From contig CAWBKW010000004.1 of the NCBI GenBank assembly GCA_963789515.1, positions 1 through 64,000 on the forward strand: a DNA stretch of 64,000 nucleotides. The letters run 5' to 3'. Below, one piece after another: positions 18,268 to 26,544 of this stretch. Below the pieces are notes generated by a model that ran no database searches, was not told the origin of the DNA, and saw only the letters and a program-made list of their open reading frames with translations. The stretch comes from JBAXEO01 sp963789515 (GTDB taxonomy: Bacteria > Actinomycetota > Coriobacteriia > Anaerosomatales > JAAXUF01). Numbering within the stretch: the first letter of the stretch is position 1; the number at the start of each line of letters is the position of its first letter. The position numbers and the translations under genes are program-made.

Positions 18268-18741
18268 GTGGAGCCGCAGCAGCTCGACACCCGATCGGCG
18301 TCATCCGCACCCCGTTCGCCGACCAAGGACGACGCGCCGATCCAGGGAGCGTTTCGTCCCGAGGCCGAGGGCACCGTCGAGGTGCTTCGCCGAGTACGCC
18401 GACGGCCTGCCGACATCGACGGCTTCACGCACCTGATCCTGCTCTACGAGTTCGATCGCGCCGCGCCGGTCGAACTCGTGCGGCAGACGTTCCTCGGCGA
18501 CGAGCCGCACGGGCTGTTCGCGACGCGGCATCCCGCGCGTCCCAACGGCATCGGGCTGACGGTCGTGCGGCTGCTCGTCGCGCGACGGCTCGACGCTGCG
18601 CGTCGGCGGCATCGACGTGCTCGACGGCACGCCGCTGCTCGACATCAAGCCCTACATCCCGCGCTTCGACAGCTTTCCCGACGCTCCGAGGGCTGGCTCG
18701 CCGGCCTGCCGGAGCGCCCGAAGCCGCCGGGCCGGGAGTAG
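18268..18741 (+). CDS. trmO: TrmO/TsaA-family tRNA m6t6A methyltransferase
   Basis: Beta-barrel SAM-dependent enzyme that N6-methylates t6A37 in tRNA. GTG start one base after the mop stop. Motifs: IGVIRTPF (corrected), QGAFRPEAEGTVEVF, HLILLYEFDRA, FATRHPARPNGIGLTVVRLL, IDVLDGTPLLDIKPYIPRFD. About 157 residues. Proteins of this family occur in molybdenum gene clusters of several anaerobes, so a role other than tRNA methylation is possible. Frame changes near 18290, 18325, 18392, 18595 and 18685. Confidence 0.85.
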   Translation: MEPQQLDTRSASSAPRSPTKDDAPIQGAFRPEAEGTVEVLRRVRRRPADIDGFTHLILLYEFDRAAPVELVRQTFLGDEPHGLFATRHPARPNGIGLTVVRLLVARRLDAARRRHRRARRHAAARHQALHPALRQLSRRSEGWLAGLPERPKPPGRE

Positions 18742-18767
18742 CGCCGGCATCGAGCGCGGCGCTCGGC

Positions 18768-18788
18768 GCGCAGCGCGATGCGCTGCGC
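18768..18788. terminator. Hairpin between convergent trmO and nifA
   Basis: GCGCAGCGC-GAT-GCGCTGCGC, a perfect 9-base stem with a 3-base loop, ending on the nifA stop codon. It could terminate transcription from both sides, though no T-tract follows. Confidence 0.4.
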
Positions 18789-20324
18789 TACTCCTCGATG
18801 TCGTACTTGCGCATCTTGTAGCCGAGCTGCCGCGCGGTGATGCCCAGCTCGCGCGCCGCCTTCGCCTGCACGTGCGCGTTGCGTGCGCAGCGCCGCGATG
18901 ATCCGCCGCCGCTCGAGCGCCTCGACCTCTTCGTCGAGCGTCAGTCCGCCGGCCGCGGTCTCGTCGGGCAGCGTCGTGCATGAGCAGGTGCATCGGCAGG
19001 TCGCGCGCGCCGATCTCGTCGTCGTCGGCGAGCACCACGAGGCGCTGCATGGTGTTCTCGAGCTCGCGGATGTTGCCGGGCCACGGGTAGCTCATGCAGC
19101 AGGCGCATGCGCCTCGGCCGAGCAGCGCACCTCGCGGCCCGGCGGCTCGCGAGAACCGCTCGAGGAAGTGCTCGATGAGCAGCGGCAGGTCTTCTCGGCG
19201 GTCGCGCAGCGGCGGGCAGGAAGATCGGCACGACGTTGAGGCGCCAGTACAGGTCCTCGCGGAACTCGCCGGCCTTCGACATCGCTTCGAGGTCGCGGTT
19301 GGTCGCCGAGACGATCCGCGCGTCGGTGGTCAGCGTCTTGGTGCCGCCGAGCCGCTCGAACGTGCGCTCCTGCAGCACGCGCAGCAGCTTGGCCTGGAGC
19401 GCCGGCGGAGACGTCGCCGACCTCGTCGAGGAAGATCGTGCCGCCGCGCGCGAGCTCGAAGCGGCCCTGCTTGCTCGCGACCGCGCCGGTGAACGCGCCC
19501 TTCTCGTAGCCGAACAGCTCGGCCTCGAGCAGGTTCTCGGGCAGCGCCGCGCAGTTGATCGCGACGAACGGGCCCTTGGGCTTGCAGCCCTGGTAGTGCA
19601 GCGCGTGCGCGATGAGCTCCTTGCCGGTGCCGCGACTCGCCGCGAAGCAGCACCGTGGCCTGCGAGCTGCGCGACCTTGCTCGACGATCGCGGAAGACCT
19701 CCTGCATCGAGTCGGAGTCGCCGATGATGTTGGGCAGCGAGTAGCGCCGGCGCAGCTCGCCGCGCATGCGGTCGCCCTCGGCGACCTCGTGACGGTAGGT
19801 CCAGTAGAGCCGCACGGCGTGCGCGATGATCGACGCGACGATCTCGAGCACGCGCACGTCCTCGTCGAGCGAGACGCTCTCGTCGAACACGCGATCCGCC
19901 GAGAGCGCGCCGAGCACCTCGCCGCGCAGCTTGATCGGCACGCTGACGAACGAGATGTCGGCCTTGTCGGGGCGCGAGCCGGTGCGGTTCAGGAACAGCG
20001 GCTCTTCGCTGATGTTGGGCACGACCATCGTCTTGCCGCTCGCGACGACGCGGCCCACGACGCCCTCGCCGGCGCGGTAGATGCCGCGGGCGATCTCGGC
20101 GCGCGTGAGGCCGTAGCGCGGCGGCGATGCGCAGTCTCGCGCGTCTCGGGGTCGACGAGCGCGACCGTGCCGCGGTTCAGCCCGAGCTGCTCGGCGAGGA
20201 TGCGCATCGCCCGGCGCAGGTTGCGGTCGACGTCGAAGCTCGACACGAGCGTCTGGCGACCTGCAGCAGCGCCTCGAGTTCGGCGGCTGCGTCGCGGGTG
20301 GATGTGGGGGGCTGTGGATTCCAT
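18788..20324 (-). CDS. nifA: NifA-type sigma-54 activator (GAF, AAA+, Fis-type HTH)
   Basis: Domains in order: N-terminal GAF (about residues 25-180; SSFDVDRNLRRAMRILAEQL, GVVGRVVASGKTMVVPNISE), central AAA+ with Walker A RGESGTGKE, the sigma-54-contacting loop YEKGAFTGA, Walker B GGTIFLDEVGDV, and a Fis-type helix-turn-helix ending in AKAARELGITARQLGYKMRK. The C-terminus is the form seen in nitrogen-fixation NifA. It is the obvious activator of the two sigma-54 promoters. No PAS or histidine-kinase receiver domain. Start taken at ATG 20322-20324; at least eight frame changes. Convergent with the mod genes. Confidence 0.9.
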
Positions 20325-20434
20325 GTCGCCAGTGAAACACGCGGCTGTTTCAGCGTTGTTTCGACCCGAATCCGATCTGCACTGGGGTCGGCTGCGATTC
20401 GGGTCGCCTCGTCCGAAGCGCGCCGAGAACCAGA

Positions 20435-20461
20435 CAGACCGCCCTCCACTGGGGCGGTCTG
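20435..20461 (-). terminator. Terminator after the homoaconitase operon
   Basis: CAGACCGCCC and GGGCGGTCTG form a 10-base stem around a 7-base loop, 45 bases past the hacB-like stop. It separates this operon from nifA, implying that nifA has its own promoter in the ~110 bases that follow. Confidence 0.65.
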
Positions 20462-20505
20462 CGCGTGATCGATACTAGGTGCCCAAGGGCTGAGCCGAAC
20501 TGCCC

Positions 20506-21006
20506 CTAGAGGTTGAACCCGCCGTGCTTCTTGAAGTGCTCGGCAAGTCCGCCGTCGGCGAGCAGCTGCGCCATGACCGGCGGCAGCGGCGGGAACGCGA
20601 TCTCGGTGCCCTTGGTCAGGTTCCTCACCACGCCGCTCTCCAGGTCGACCGACAGCTCGTCGCCGTCGTCGATGAGGTCGGTGTCGCACTCGATGACCGG
20701 CAGGCCGGTGTTGATCGCGTTGCGGTAGAAGATGCGCGCGAAGGTCTTGGCGAGGACCGCCTTGGTGTTGGAGTGGATCAGCACCAGCGGCGCCTGCTCG
20801 CGGCTCGAGCCCATGCCGAAGTTCGTGCCGGCGACGAGGAAGCCGCCGTCCGGCTTGACCTTCGCGTAGTAGTCGGGATCGAGCTCCTCCATGGCGTGGA
20901 CCGCCATGGCCTCCATGTCGTTGCACTTGAACTTGTACTTGCCGCTGATGATGTAGTCGGTGTTGATGTCGTCGCCGAACTTGAAGGCCTTGGCCTTGAG
21001 CTCCAT
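20506..21006 (-). CDS. LeuD/HacB-type small subunit of (homo)aconitase
   Basis: Swivel subunit of about 166 residues: FGDDINTDYIISGKYKFK, FLVAGTNFGMGSSREQAP, ARIFYRNAINTGLPVIEC. The YIISGKY loop resembles LeuD2/HacB and isopropylmalate isomerase small chains of archaea and anaerobes more than the long LeuD of enteric bacteria. It pairs with the large subunit just upstream. With a homocitrate synthase in the same operon, homocitrate to homoisocitrate is the likely reaction; isopropylmalate is the alternative. No frame change, unlike its neighbours. Confidence 0.85.
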   Translation of the reverse strand: MELKAKAFKFGDDINTDYIISGKYKFKCNDMEAMAVHAMEELDPDYYAKVKPDGGFLVAGTNFGMGSSREQAPLVLIHSNTKAVLAKTFARIFYRNAINTGLPVIECDTDLIDDGDELSVDLESGVVRNLTKGTEIAFPPLPPVMAQLLADGGLAEHFKKHGGFNL

Positions 21007-21038
21007 GCCTGTCTGCTCCCGGTGTCCTCGGCGGCTAG

Positions 21039-22307
21039 CTAGGCGAAGTACTTGCGCGGGTCGGTGATCTTGCCCTCGATCACCGACGCGGCCACGGTGG
21101 CCGGGCTGCCGAGGTAGATGAACGCGTTGCTGTTGCCCATGCGGCCCTTGAAGTTGCGGTTGGCCGTCGAGATGACGTTCTCGCCGTTGCTCGGCACGCC
21201 GTTGTGCGTGCCGACGCACGGACCGCAGCCCGGCGTGACCAGCGCGGCGCCGGCCTCGACGAGCGTCTGGATGTAGCCGGCCTCGATGGCGTCGAGCAGG
21301 ATCTGCCGAGACGCCGGCGCGACGATGAAGCGCACGTCGGGGTGGACCTTGCGGCCCTTGAGGATGCTCGCGGCGATCGCGAAGTCCTCGAGGCGGCCGT
21401 TCGTGCACGTGCCGAGAACGCCCTCGGCGATCGGCGTGCCCTCGACCTCTTCGATCGGGACGACGTTGTCGACCGCGTGCGGCTTGGCGATCTGCGGGCC
21501 GATGGCGTCGGTGTCGAACTCGAGCTCGGTCTTGTAGACGGCGTCGGCGTCGGCGTTCTGCGGCGCGGGCGTCTTCTCGCCGCGGCCCTCGAACCACGCG
21601 AGCGTCTTGTCGTCGGCGTTCATCAGACCGGCCTTCGCGCCGACCTCGATCGCCATGTTGCTGATGGTCATGCGCGCCTCGACCGACAGGTCGTCGATGA
21701 CGGGGCCGGGGAACTCGATGGCCTCGTACGTCGCGCCGTCGGCGCCGATCTGGCCGGCGAGGTAGAGGATGAGGTCCTTGCTGAACACGCCCGGCTGCAG
21801 CGCGCCGTCGTAGGTGACCTTCATCGTCTCGGGCACCTTGAACCACAGCTTGCCGCCGGCCATCGCCGCGGCGCCGTCGGTCGAGCCGACGCCGGTCGAG
21901 AACACGTTGAGCGCGCCGTAGGTGCAGGTGTGGAGTCGCAGCCGACCATCAGGTCGCCGGCGACGACGTGGCCCTTCTCGGGGATGAGCTGGTGGCAGAC
22001 GCCCTCGCCCACGTCGTAGACGGTGCAGCCGGTCTTCTTGCCGAACTCGCGCATCATCGTGTGCAGCGCGCTGACGCCCTCGATCGGGCGACGGCGAGCT
22101 GTGGTCCATGACGAGCGCGACCTTGCTCGGGTCGAAGACCTTGTCGACGCCCATGCGCTCGAGCGCCCTGATGGCGAGCGGCGACGTGCCGTCCTGGCCC
22201 ATCACGAAGTCGACGTCGGCGACGACGATGTCGCCGGCGTGCGCGTCGGTACCTGAGTGTGCCGAGAAGATCTTCTCGGCGATCGTCTTACCGGGCAGCG
22301 TGAATCA
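21039..22307 (-). CDS. LeuC/HacA-type large subunit of (homo)aconitase
   Basis: About 420 residues. Segments: TIAEKIFSAHSGTDAHAGD, DFVMGQDGTSPLAIRALE, the active-site and cluster regions GCDSHTCTYGALN, EGVLGTCTNGRLEDFA and TPGCGPCVGTHNG, ending KITDPRKYFA. The cysteines ligate the [4Fe-4S] cluster. Frame changes lie near 22093 (extra base) and 21935 (missing base). A strong AAGGAGG lies at the complement of 22311-22317, but no normal start codon follows in the correct frame (TTC ACG CTG), so the start region probably contains an error and the 5' end is approximate. Confidence 0.85.
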
Positions 22308-22343
22308 GCCTCCTTGTGAGGTCGTGCGGACGTGTGCGGGTCG

Positions 22344-23543
22344 CTAGTCGTCGATCGGCGTTGAAGCGCTGGTCGCCTTGTAGTCGTTGTAGATCTCGAC
22401 GAGCTCCTTGTCGAACAGCGGGCGGTGCAGCTCGACCGTCGCGTGGCGGATCGTCGGGAGGATCGCGTTGGCCTCCTCGCGGCTGATCTCGATGCCGTAC
22501 TCGGCGAACTTCATCTCGATGGTGCGCGAGCCGGAGTGCTTGCCGACGACGATCTGGCGCTCGAGGCCGACCTCTTCGGGCGAGAAGATCTCGTAGGTCT
22601 TCGGGTTCTTGATGACGCCGTCGACGTGGATGCCGCTCTCGTGCGCGAACATGTTGGTGCCGACGACCGGCTTCCATGCCGGGATCGTGCGCCCGGCGGC
22701 GGTCATCACGTAGTCGGCGATCTCGCGGAAGCGCTCGGTCTCGATGCCGATGTCGAGGCCCTCGATGTACTTGAGCGCCATGACGACCTCCTCGAGCGCG
22801 GCGTTGCCCGCGCGCTCGCCGAGGCCGCCGAGGGTGACGTTGACCCAGGTCGCGCCGCCGTGGATGCCGGCGATCGCGTTGGCCACGGCCATGCCGAAGT
22901 CGTTGTGCGTGTGCATCTCGACCTCGAGGCCGGTCTGCTCGACGAGCTCCTTGACGACCTTGTAGGTGCGTCAGCGGCTCCATGATGCCGATGGTGTCGC
23001 AGAAGCGCAGGCGGTCGGCGCCCTCGGCCTTGGCGGCCGCGGCGTACTCGAGCAGGAAGCCGAACTCGGTGCGGCTCGGCGTCCTCGGCGTTGACCGAGA
23101 CGTAGACGCCCTCGCTCTTCGCGTAGGCGGTCGCCTCGCGGATCGAGTTCAGGACCCACGCGCGGTCCTTCATGAGCTTGGTCTCGATGTGGATGTCGCT
23201 CGTGGCGAGCGAGATGGCGACCGCGTCGACGCCGCAGTCGATCGAGGTCTTGATGTCGGCGACGTTCGCGCGGTTCCAGCCGAGGACCGACGCGTTCAGG
23301 CCCAGGTGCGCGATCTCGGTGATGACCTCGGCCTCGTCGCCGCCCATGACCGGGATGCCGGCCTCGATCTGGTGCACGCCGATCTCGTCGAGGTACTTGG
23401 CGATCTGGACCTTCTCGGCGTTGGTGAAGACGACGCCGGCGGTCTGCTCGCCGTCGCGCAGCGTGGTGTCGTCGAGCTTGACCTGCGCGCTTGCCGAGAT
23501 AGCTCTCGACCGGCAGCTCCCAGATCTTCGTGTGCTTCTCCAC
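22344..23543 (-). CDS. nifV: Homocitrate synthase NifV
   Basis: Condenses 2-oxoglutarate and acetyl-CoA to homocitrate, the organic ligand of FeMo-co. GTG start 23541-23543 after GAGGAGG. DDTTLRDGEQTAGVVFT is the NifV form of the catalytic motif (LeuA enzymes usually read GEQSPG); then IEAGIPVMGGDEAEV, HTHNDFGMAVANAIAGIHGG and HESGIHVDGVIKNPKTYE. About 390 residues, without the LeuA C-terminal regulatory domain. Frame changes near 23485, 23083 and 22970. First gene of an operon with the homoaconitase-like subunits, which FeMo-co synthesis does not need, so a path to 2-oxoadipate is possible. Confidence 0.88.
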
Positions 23544-23652
23544 GTGCGCGAACCTCCTCGTATCGCGGGGGTCCACGGGACGCGCGAGGCGGCCCGGAGA
23601 GTACGTGTTCGGGGCGCCGAGACCGTCGCGGGACCCTCCAAAGCGGACGCCC

Positions 23653-23681
23653 ATTGTACCGTAGCTCCCCGACTGTGTCAG
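23653..23681 (-). promoter_or_regulatory. Sigma-70 promoter of nifV-hacA-hacB
   Basis: Minus strand CTGACA (complement of 23676-23681), 17-base spacer, TACAAT (complement of 23653-23658). Predicted leader about 100 bases. There is no sigma-54 element here, so this operon is not controlled like nifH and nifB. Confidence 0.65.
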
Positions 23682-23735
23682 GCAGACTCGGGGCATGAAC
23701 CCGGACAGAGGATCCCAGCCCGAGGAGCGACTTCC

Positions 23736-24902
23736 ATGCGTGCTGAATTGGTGCATTCACCGGAGATGGAGGAGTACCGGCTGAGCCCGACGCACCCGCT
23801 CAAGCCGGAGCGCTTCACCCTTGCGCTCGAGCTCGCGCGGCAGTGGGGGCTCGTCGGTGAAGGCGGCGCGATCGTGGTGCGGCCGGATCCGGCGACCGAC
23901 GCCGAGCTGCTCTTCGCACACGACGCCGGCTACGTCGCCGCGGTGAAGCGGGCCTCGGCTGATCCCGGCCGCTGGCCGGGCGGGTTCGGCATCGGCCCGG
24001 GCGACACGCCCGCCTTCGCTCACATGCACGAAGCCGCCGCCCTGGCGGCCGGGGGCACGGCGCGAGCGCTGCGGGACGTGGTCGCGGGTGTGAGCCCGCG
24101 CGCATTCAACCTCGCGGGTGGCCTCCACCATGCGCACCGCGACCGGGCGGCCGGGTTCTGCGTCTACAACGACCTCGCCGTCGCGATCGCGTCCGTCACC
24201 GCCGAGCACCCCGGGCTGCGGATCGCCTACGTCGACCTCGACGCCCACCATGGCGACGGCGTCCAGGAGGCCTTCTACGAGCGGGCCGACGTGCTCACCG
24301 TCTCGGTGCATGAATCGGGAGCCTACCTGTACCCGGGTAGCGGGCGCGCCGTGGAGACCGGGAGCGGTCCGGGGCTCGGCTTCGCGGTCAACGTTCCGCT
24401 GCCGCCTGACTCCGGTGACGCCTGCTACTCGCTCGCGCTCACCGGCGTCGTCGCGCCCGCACTTCGCGCGTTCTCGCCCGACGTGATCGTCGCGCAGCTC
24501 GGCGCCGACTCGCACCGCGACGACCCGCTCACGCACCTCGACACCACCGTCGCCGGGCAGTACTCGAACACGCTCGCCGTGGTCGCGCTCGCCGACGAAC
24601 TGTGCGCCGGCCGCATCGTGGCGACAGGGGGCGGCGGCTACGACACCTTCTCGGCGGTGCCGAGGGCCTGGGCCTGTTCGCTCGCCGCGCTGCTCGGCGT
24701 GGAGCCGCCCTCGCTGCTTCCCACGGCGTGGCGCACCCTCGCTCGCGATGCGTCGGGCGGCGTCGTCACGCCCCCGCTCGAGACCTTCGGCGAGAACTCA
24801 CCGGAAGCCCCGCCCGACGCAAGGGCCCGAGCGCTCGCGGGAACGGCCGGCGTCGTCGAGCGGCTGCAAGAGACCCACCCGCTGCTTCGCCCGCAGATCT
24901 GA
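23736..24902 (+). CDS. acuC: Histone-deacetylase-fold protein, AcuC type
   Basis: Zinc-dependent deacetylase of about 388 residues, start ATG 23736-23738 after GAGGAGCG. Metal and catalytic sites are present: LAGGLHHAHRDRAAGFCVYN (tandem His), DLDAHHGDGVQEAF (Asp-X-His), QLGADSHRDDP (second Asp) and GGGGYD. AcuC-like enzymes reverse lysine acetylation of acetyl-CoA synthetase in Bacillus; other bacterial members act on polyamines. No acetyl-CoA synthetase gene is adjacent, so the target is open. It marks the point where the frame-change density drops sharply; its own reading is intact. Confidence 0.88.
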   Translation: MRAELVHSPEMEEYRLSPTHPLKPERFTLALELARQWGLVGEGGAIVVRPDPATDAELLFAHDAGYVAAVKRASADPGRWPGGFGIGPGDTPAFAHMHEAAALAAGGTARALRDVVAGVSPRAFNLAGGLHHAHRDRAAGFCVYNDLAVAIASVTAEHPGLRIAYVDLDAHHGDGVQEAFYERADVLTVSVHESGAYLYPGSGRAVETGSGPGLGFAVNVPLPPDSGDACYSLALTGVVAPALRAFSPDVIVAQLGADSHRDDPLTHLDTTVAGQYSNTLAVVALADELCAGRIVATGGGGYDTFSAVPRAWACSLAALLGVEPPSLLPTAWRTLARDASGGVVTPPLETFGENSPEAPPDARARALAGTAGVVERLQETHPLLRPQI

Positions 24903-24903
24903 C

Positions 24904-25813
24904 TCAGGCGCTCGATCCGGTTGTCGGCGGGGTGGAACCCCCACGCTCGCGGCGCTCCTCGGCAGCGAGGACCAGAAGCCGGGTCAGCTCGGCGCCCCAG
25001 AGCGCGACGAGCGCGGAGTAGTAGATCCACACGATCAGCACCACGAAGAACTGGAAGGTGCCGAACACGTTGAAGCGCTGGGTGCGTGCTCAGGTACACC
25101 GACAGACCTATCTGACCGAGCAAGAACAGCGCGGACGTAACGAGCGCACCCGAAAGGGAGTCCCGCCAGCGGATCGGACGGTCCGGGGCGACCGTGAAGG
25201 CGACCCAGAAGAGCGCCACCGAAGCGATGAGGACGGGCGCGATGCGCAGCGACAGGGTGATCCCGATGCCGCTCAACTGCAGTCCGGCTTCCCGCGCGAG
25301 TTCGAGCGCCCTGCCGGCGAAGGCCGAGGCCACCGCGCTCAACGTCACCGCCGCGAGAAGAACGAACGCGGTCAGCGCGAGCAGGGCCAGCGACAGCGCA
25401 TGAAGTCGCAGGAACTCCCGTATCGGCGTTCGCCGAACGGGGGTGGCCCAGATGACCTCGAGCGCAGCCACGAACTGCCCGAAGACGCTCACGCCGCCGA
25501 CGACCACGAGCACGATGGCGACGAACGGGGCATAGGACCCCGCCCACGACACCGCTTGGGCCATTCCCGTCGCGGCCGTCGCGGTCGCCTCACCGATACC
25601 GGGAACCTCACCCACGCCCAGCCTCGCGCTCGCGACACCCAGAACCGCGTTGAGCATCAGCAGCAGCGGAGCGACGGCGAGCAGCAGGAAGTACGACATC
25701 GCCGCGGCGAGCCGGTTGTCCCCGTTGGCGTCGAAGCGCTCGAAGGCCTCCTTCACGAGCGATGCGAGGCGACCCAAGCGGTCCGCCGCCCTTGTCCCCG
25801 CGCCGCTAGACAT
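24904..25813 (-). CDS. YihY/BrkB-family inner-membrane protein
   Basis: About 300 residues with six membrane segments (MSYFLLLAVAPLLLMLNAVL, APFVAIVLVVVGGVSVFGQF, LLALTAFVLLAAVTLSAVA, IAPVLIASVALFWVAF and others). The opening AAMSYFLLLAVAPLLL and the AFVTSALFLLGQ-like stretch near residue 235 are family marks. Function is unknown; earlier naming as ribonuclease BN is wrong. One extra base near 25085 breaks the last 65 residues, restoring RFNVFGTFQFFVVLIVWIYY. Start overlaps the stop of the upstream gene. Confidence 0.85.
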
Positions 25814-26544
25814 CGGCCCACACCGGCACGAGCGAGTGCGCCTGGCGCATCTGCTCTCGGTGGCTGCGTGCCTCCGGATCGAGGTCGCCCAGCGCGGTCC
25901 AGTAGCGTTCCGAGTGGTTCATGACGAGCGTATGCGCCAGCTCGTGGAGCATGAGGGAACGCACCAGGTGCTCGGGCAGGAACACCAGATTGCGGTTGAG
26001 GGAGATCGTCTTGCGCGAAGAACACGAGCCCCACCGCGTCTTCTGCCTGCCGCACGCGAGCGCTTGTGTACGCGAGCCCCACGGCTTCGGCGGTCTCGGC
26101 GAGCAGTGGCAGCAGCCGCTCCCGCGCGGTGCGGTCGAGCCACCTCGTCAGCGCGGCAAGGCACCGCTCGGCGTCGTCGACCGCGCCGGACACCACCAGC
26201 AGGGACCCCTCTGCACGAGCGCGTACACTCGCCGAGGCGGTCGATCGGTACTCGACCGGCCAGGTCTCGCCGAACGCCCTGAGCTCGACGAGGTCAGGGA
26301 GCAGCCCCTCTGGACCCGCCGAGAACAGCGCTCGGCGGTCGGCGACACTCGCGAGCGCGGCCCGCGCCCAGTCGGCCTTCTCGGCGACGAACCGGGACGG
26401 GTCACCCCGCCAACGTTGCGGGACGACCACCACGAGCCCCTCGCGCGGCGTGACCGTCAGACGGATGCGACGCGCGCGGGCACTCACCCGGACCCGGTAC
26501 TCGGGCAGGGAGTCGGAGTGCTGTGCGACGGCCGAGCGGTCCAC
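25806..26544 (-). CDS. YgjP/DUF45-type zinc metallopeptidase
   Basis: About 245 residues. GTG start next to the RlmKL stop. The N-terminal half (RRIRLTVTPREGLVVVVPQR) and the C-terminal half are those of the WLM/SprT-like clan: after correcting one extra base near 26010 it reads QKTRWGSCSSRKTISLNRNL, then MLHELAHTLVMNHSERYW, with the zinc HExxH motif in the form HELAH and a third histidine. Members of this family are predicted metal-dependent peptidases of poorly known substrate. Confidence 0.82.

Noticed and set aside
6352..18741. The nif genes as decaying pseudogenes
   Set aside because: Key residues are all conserved, frame changes occur equally in ilvD, leuC-like and other genes, and nearly all are single-base insertions in similar contexts. 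Decay would also show substitutions and stops.
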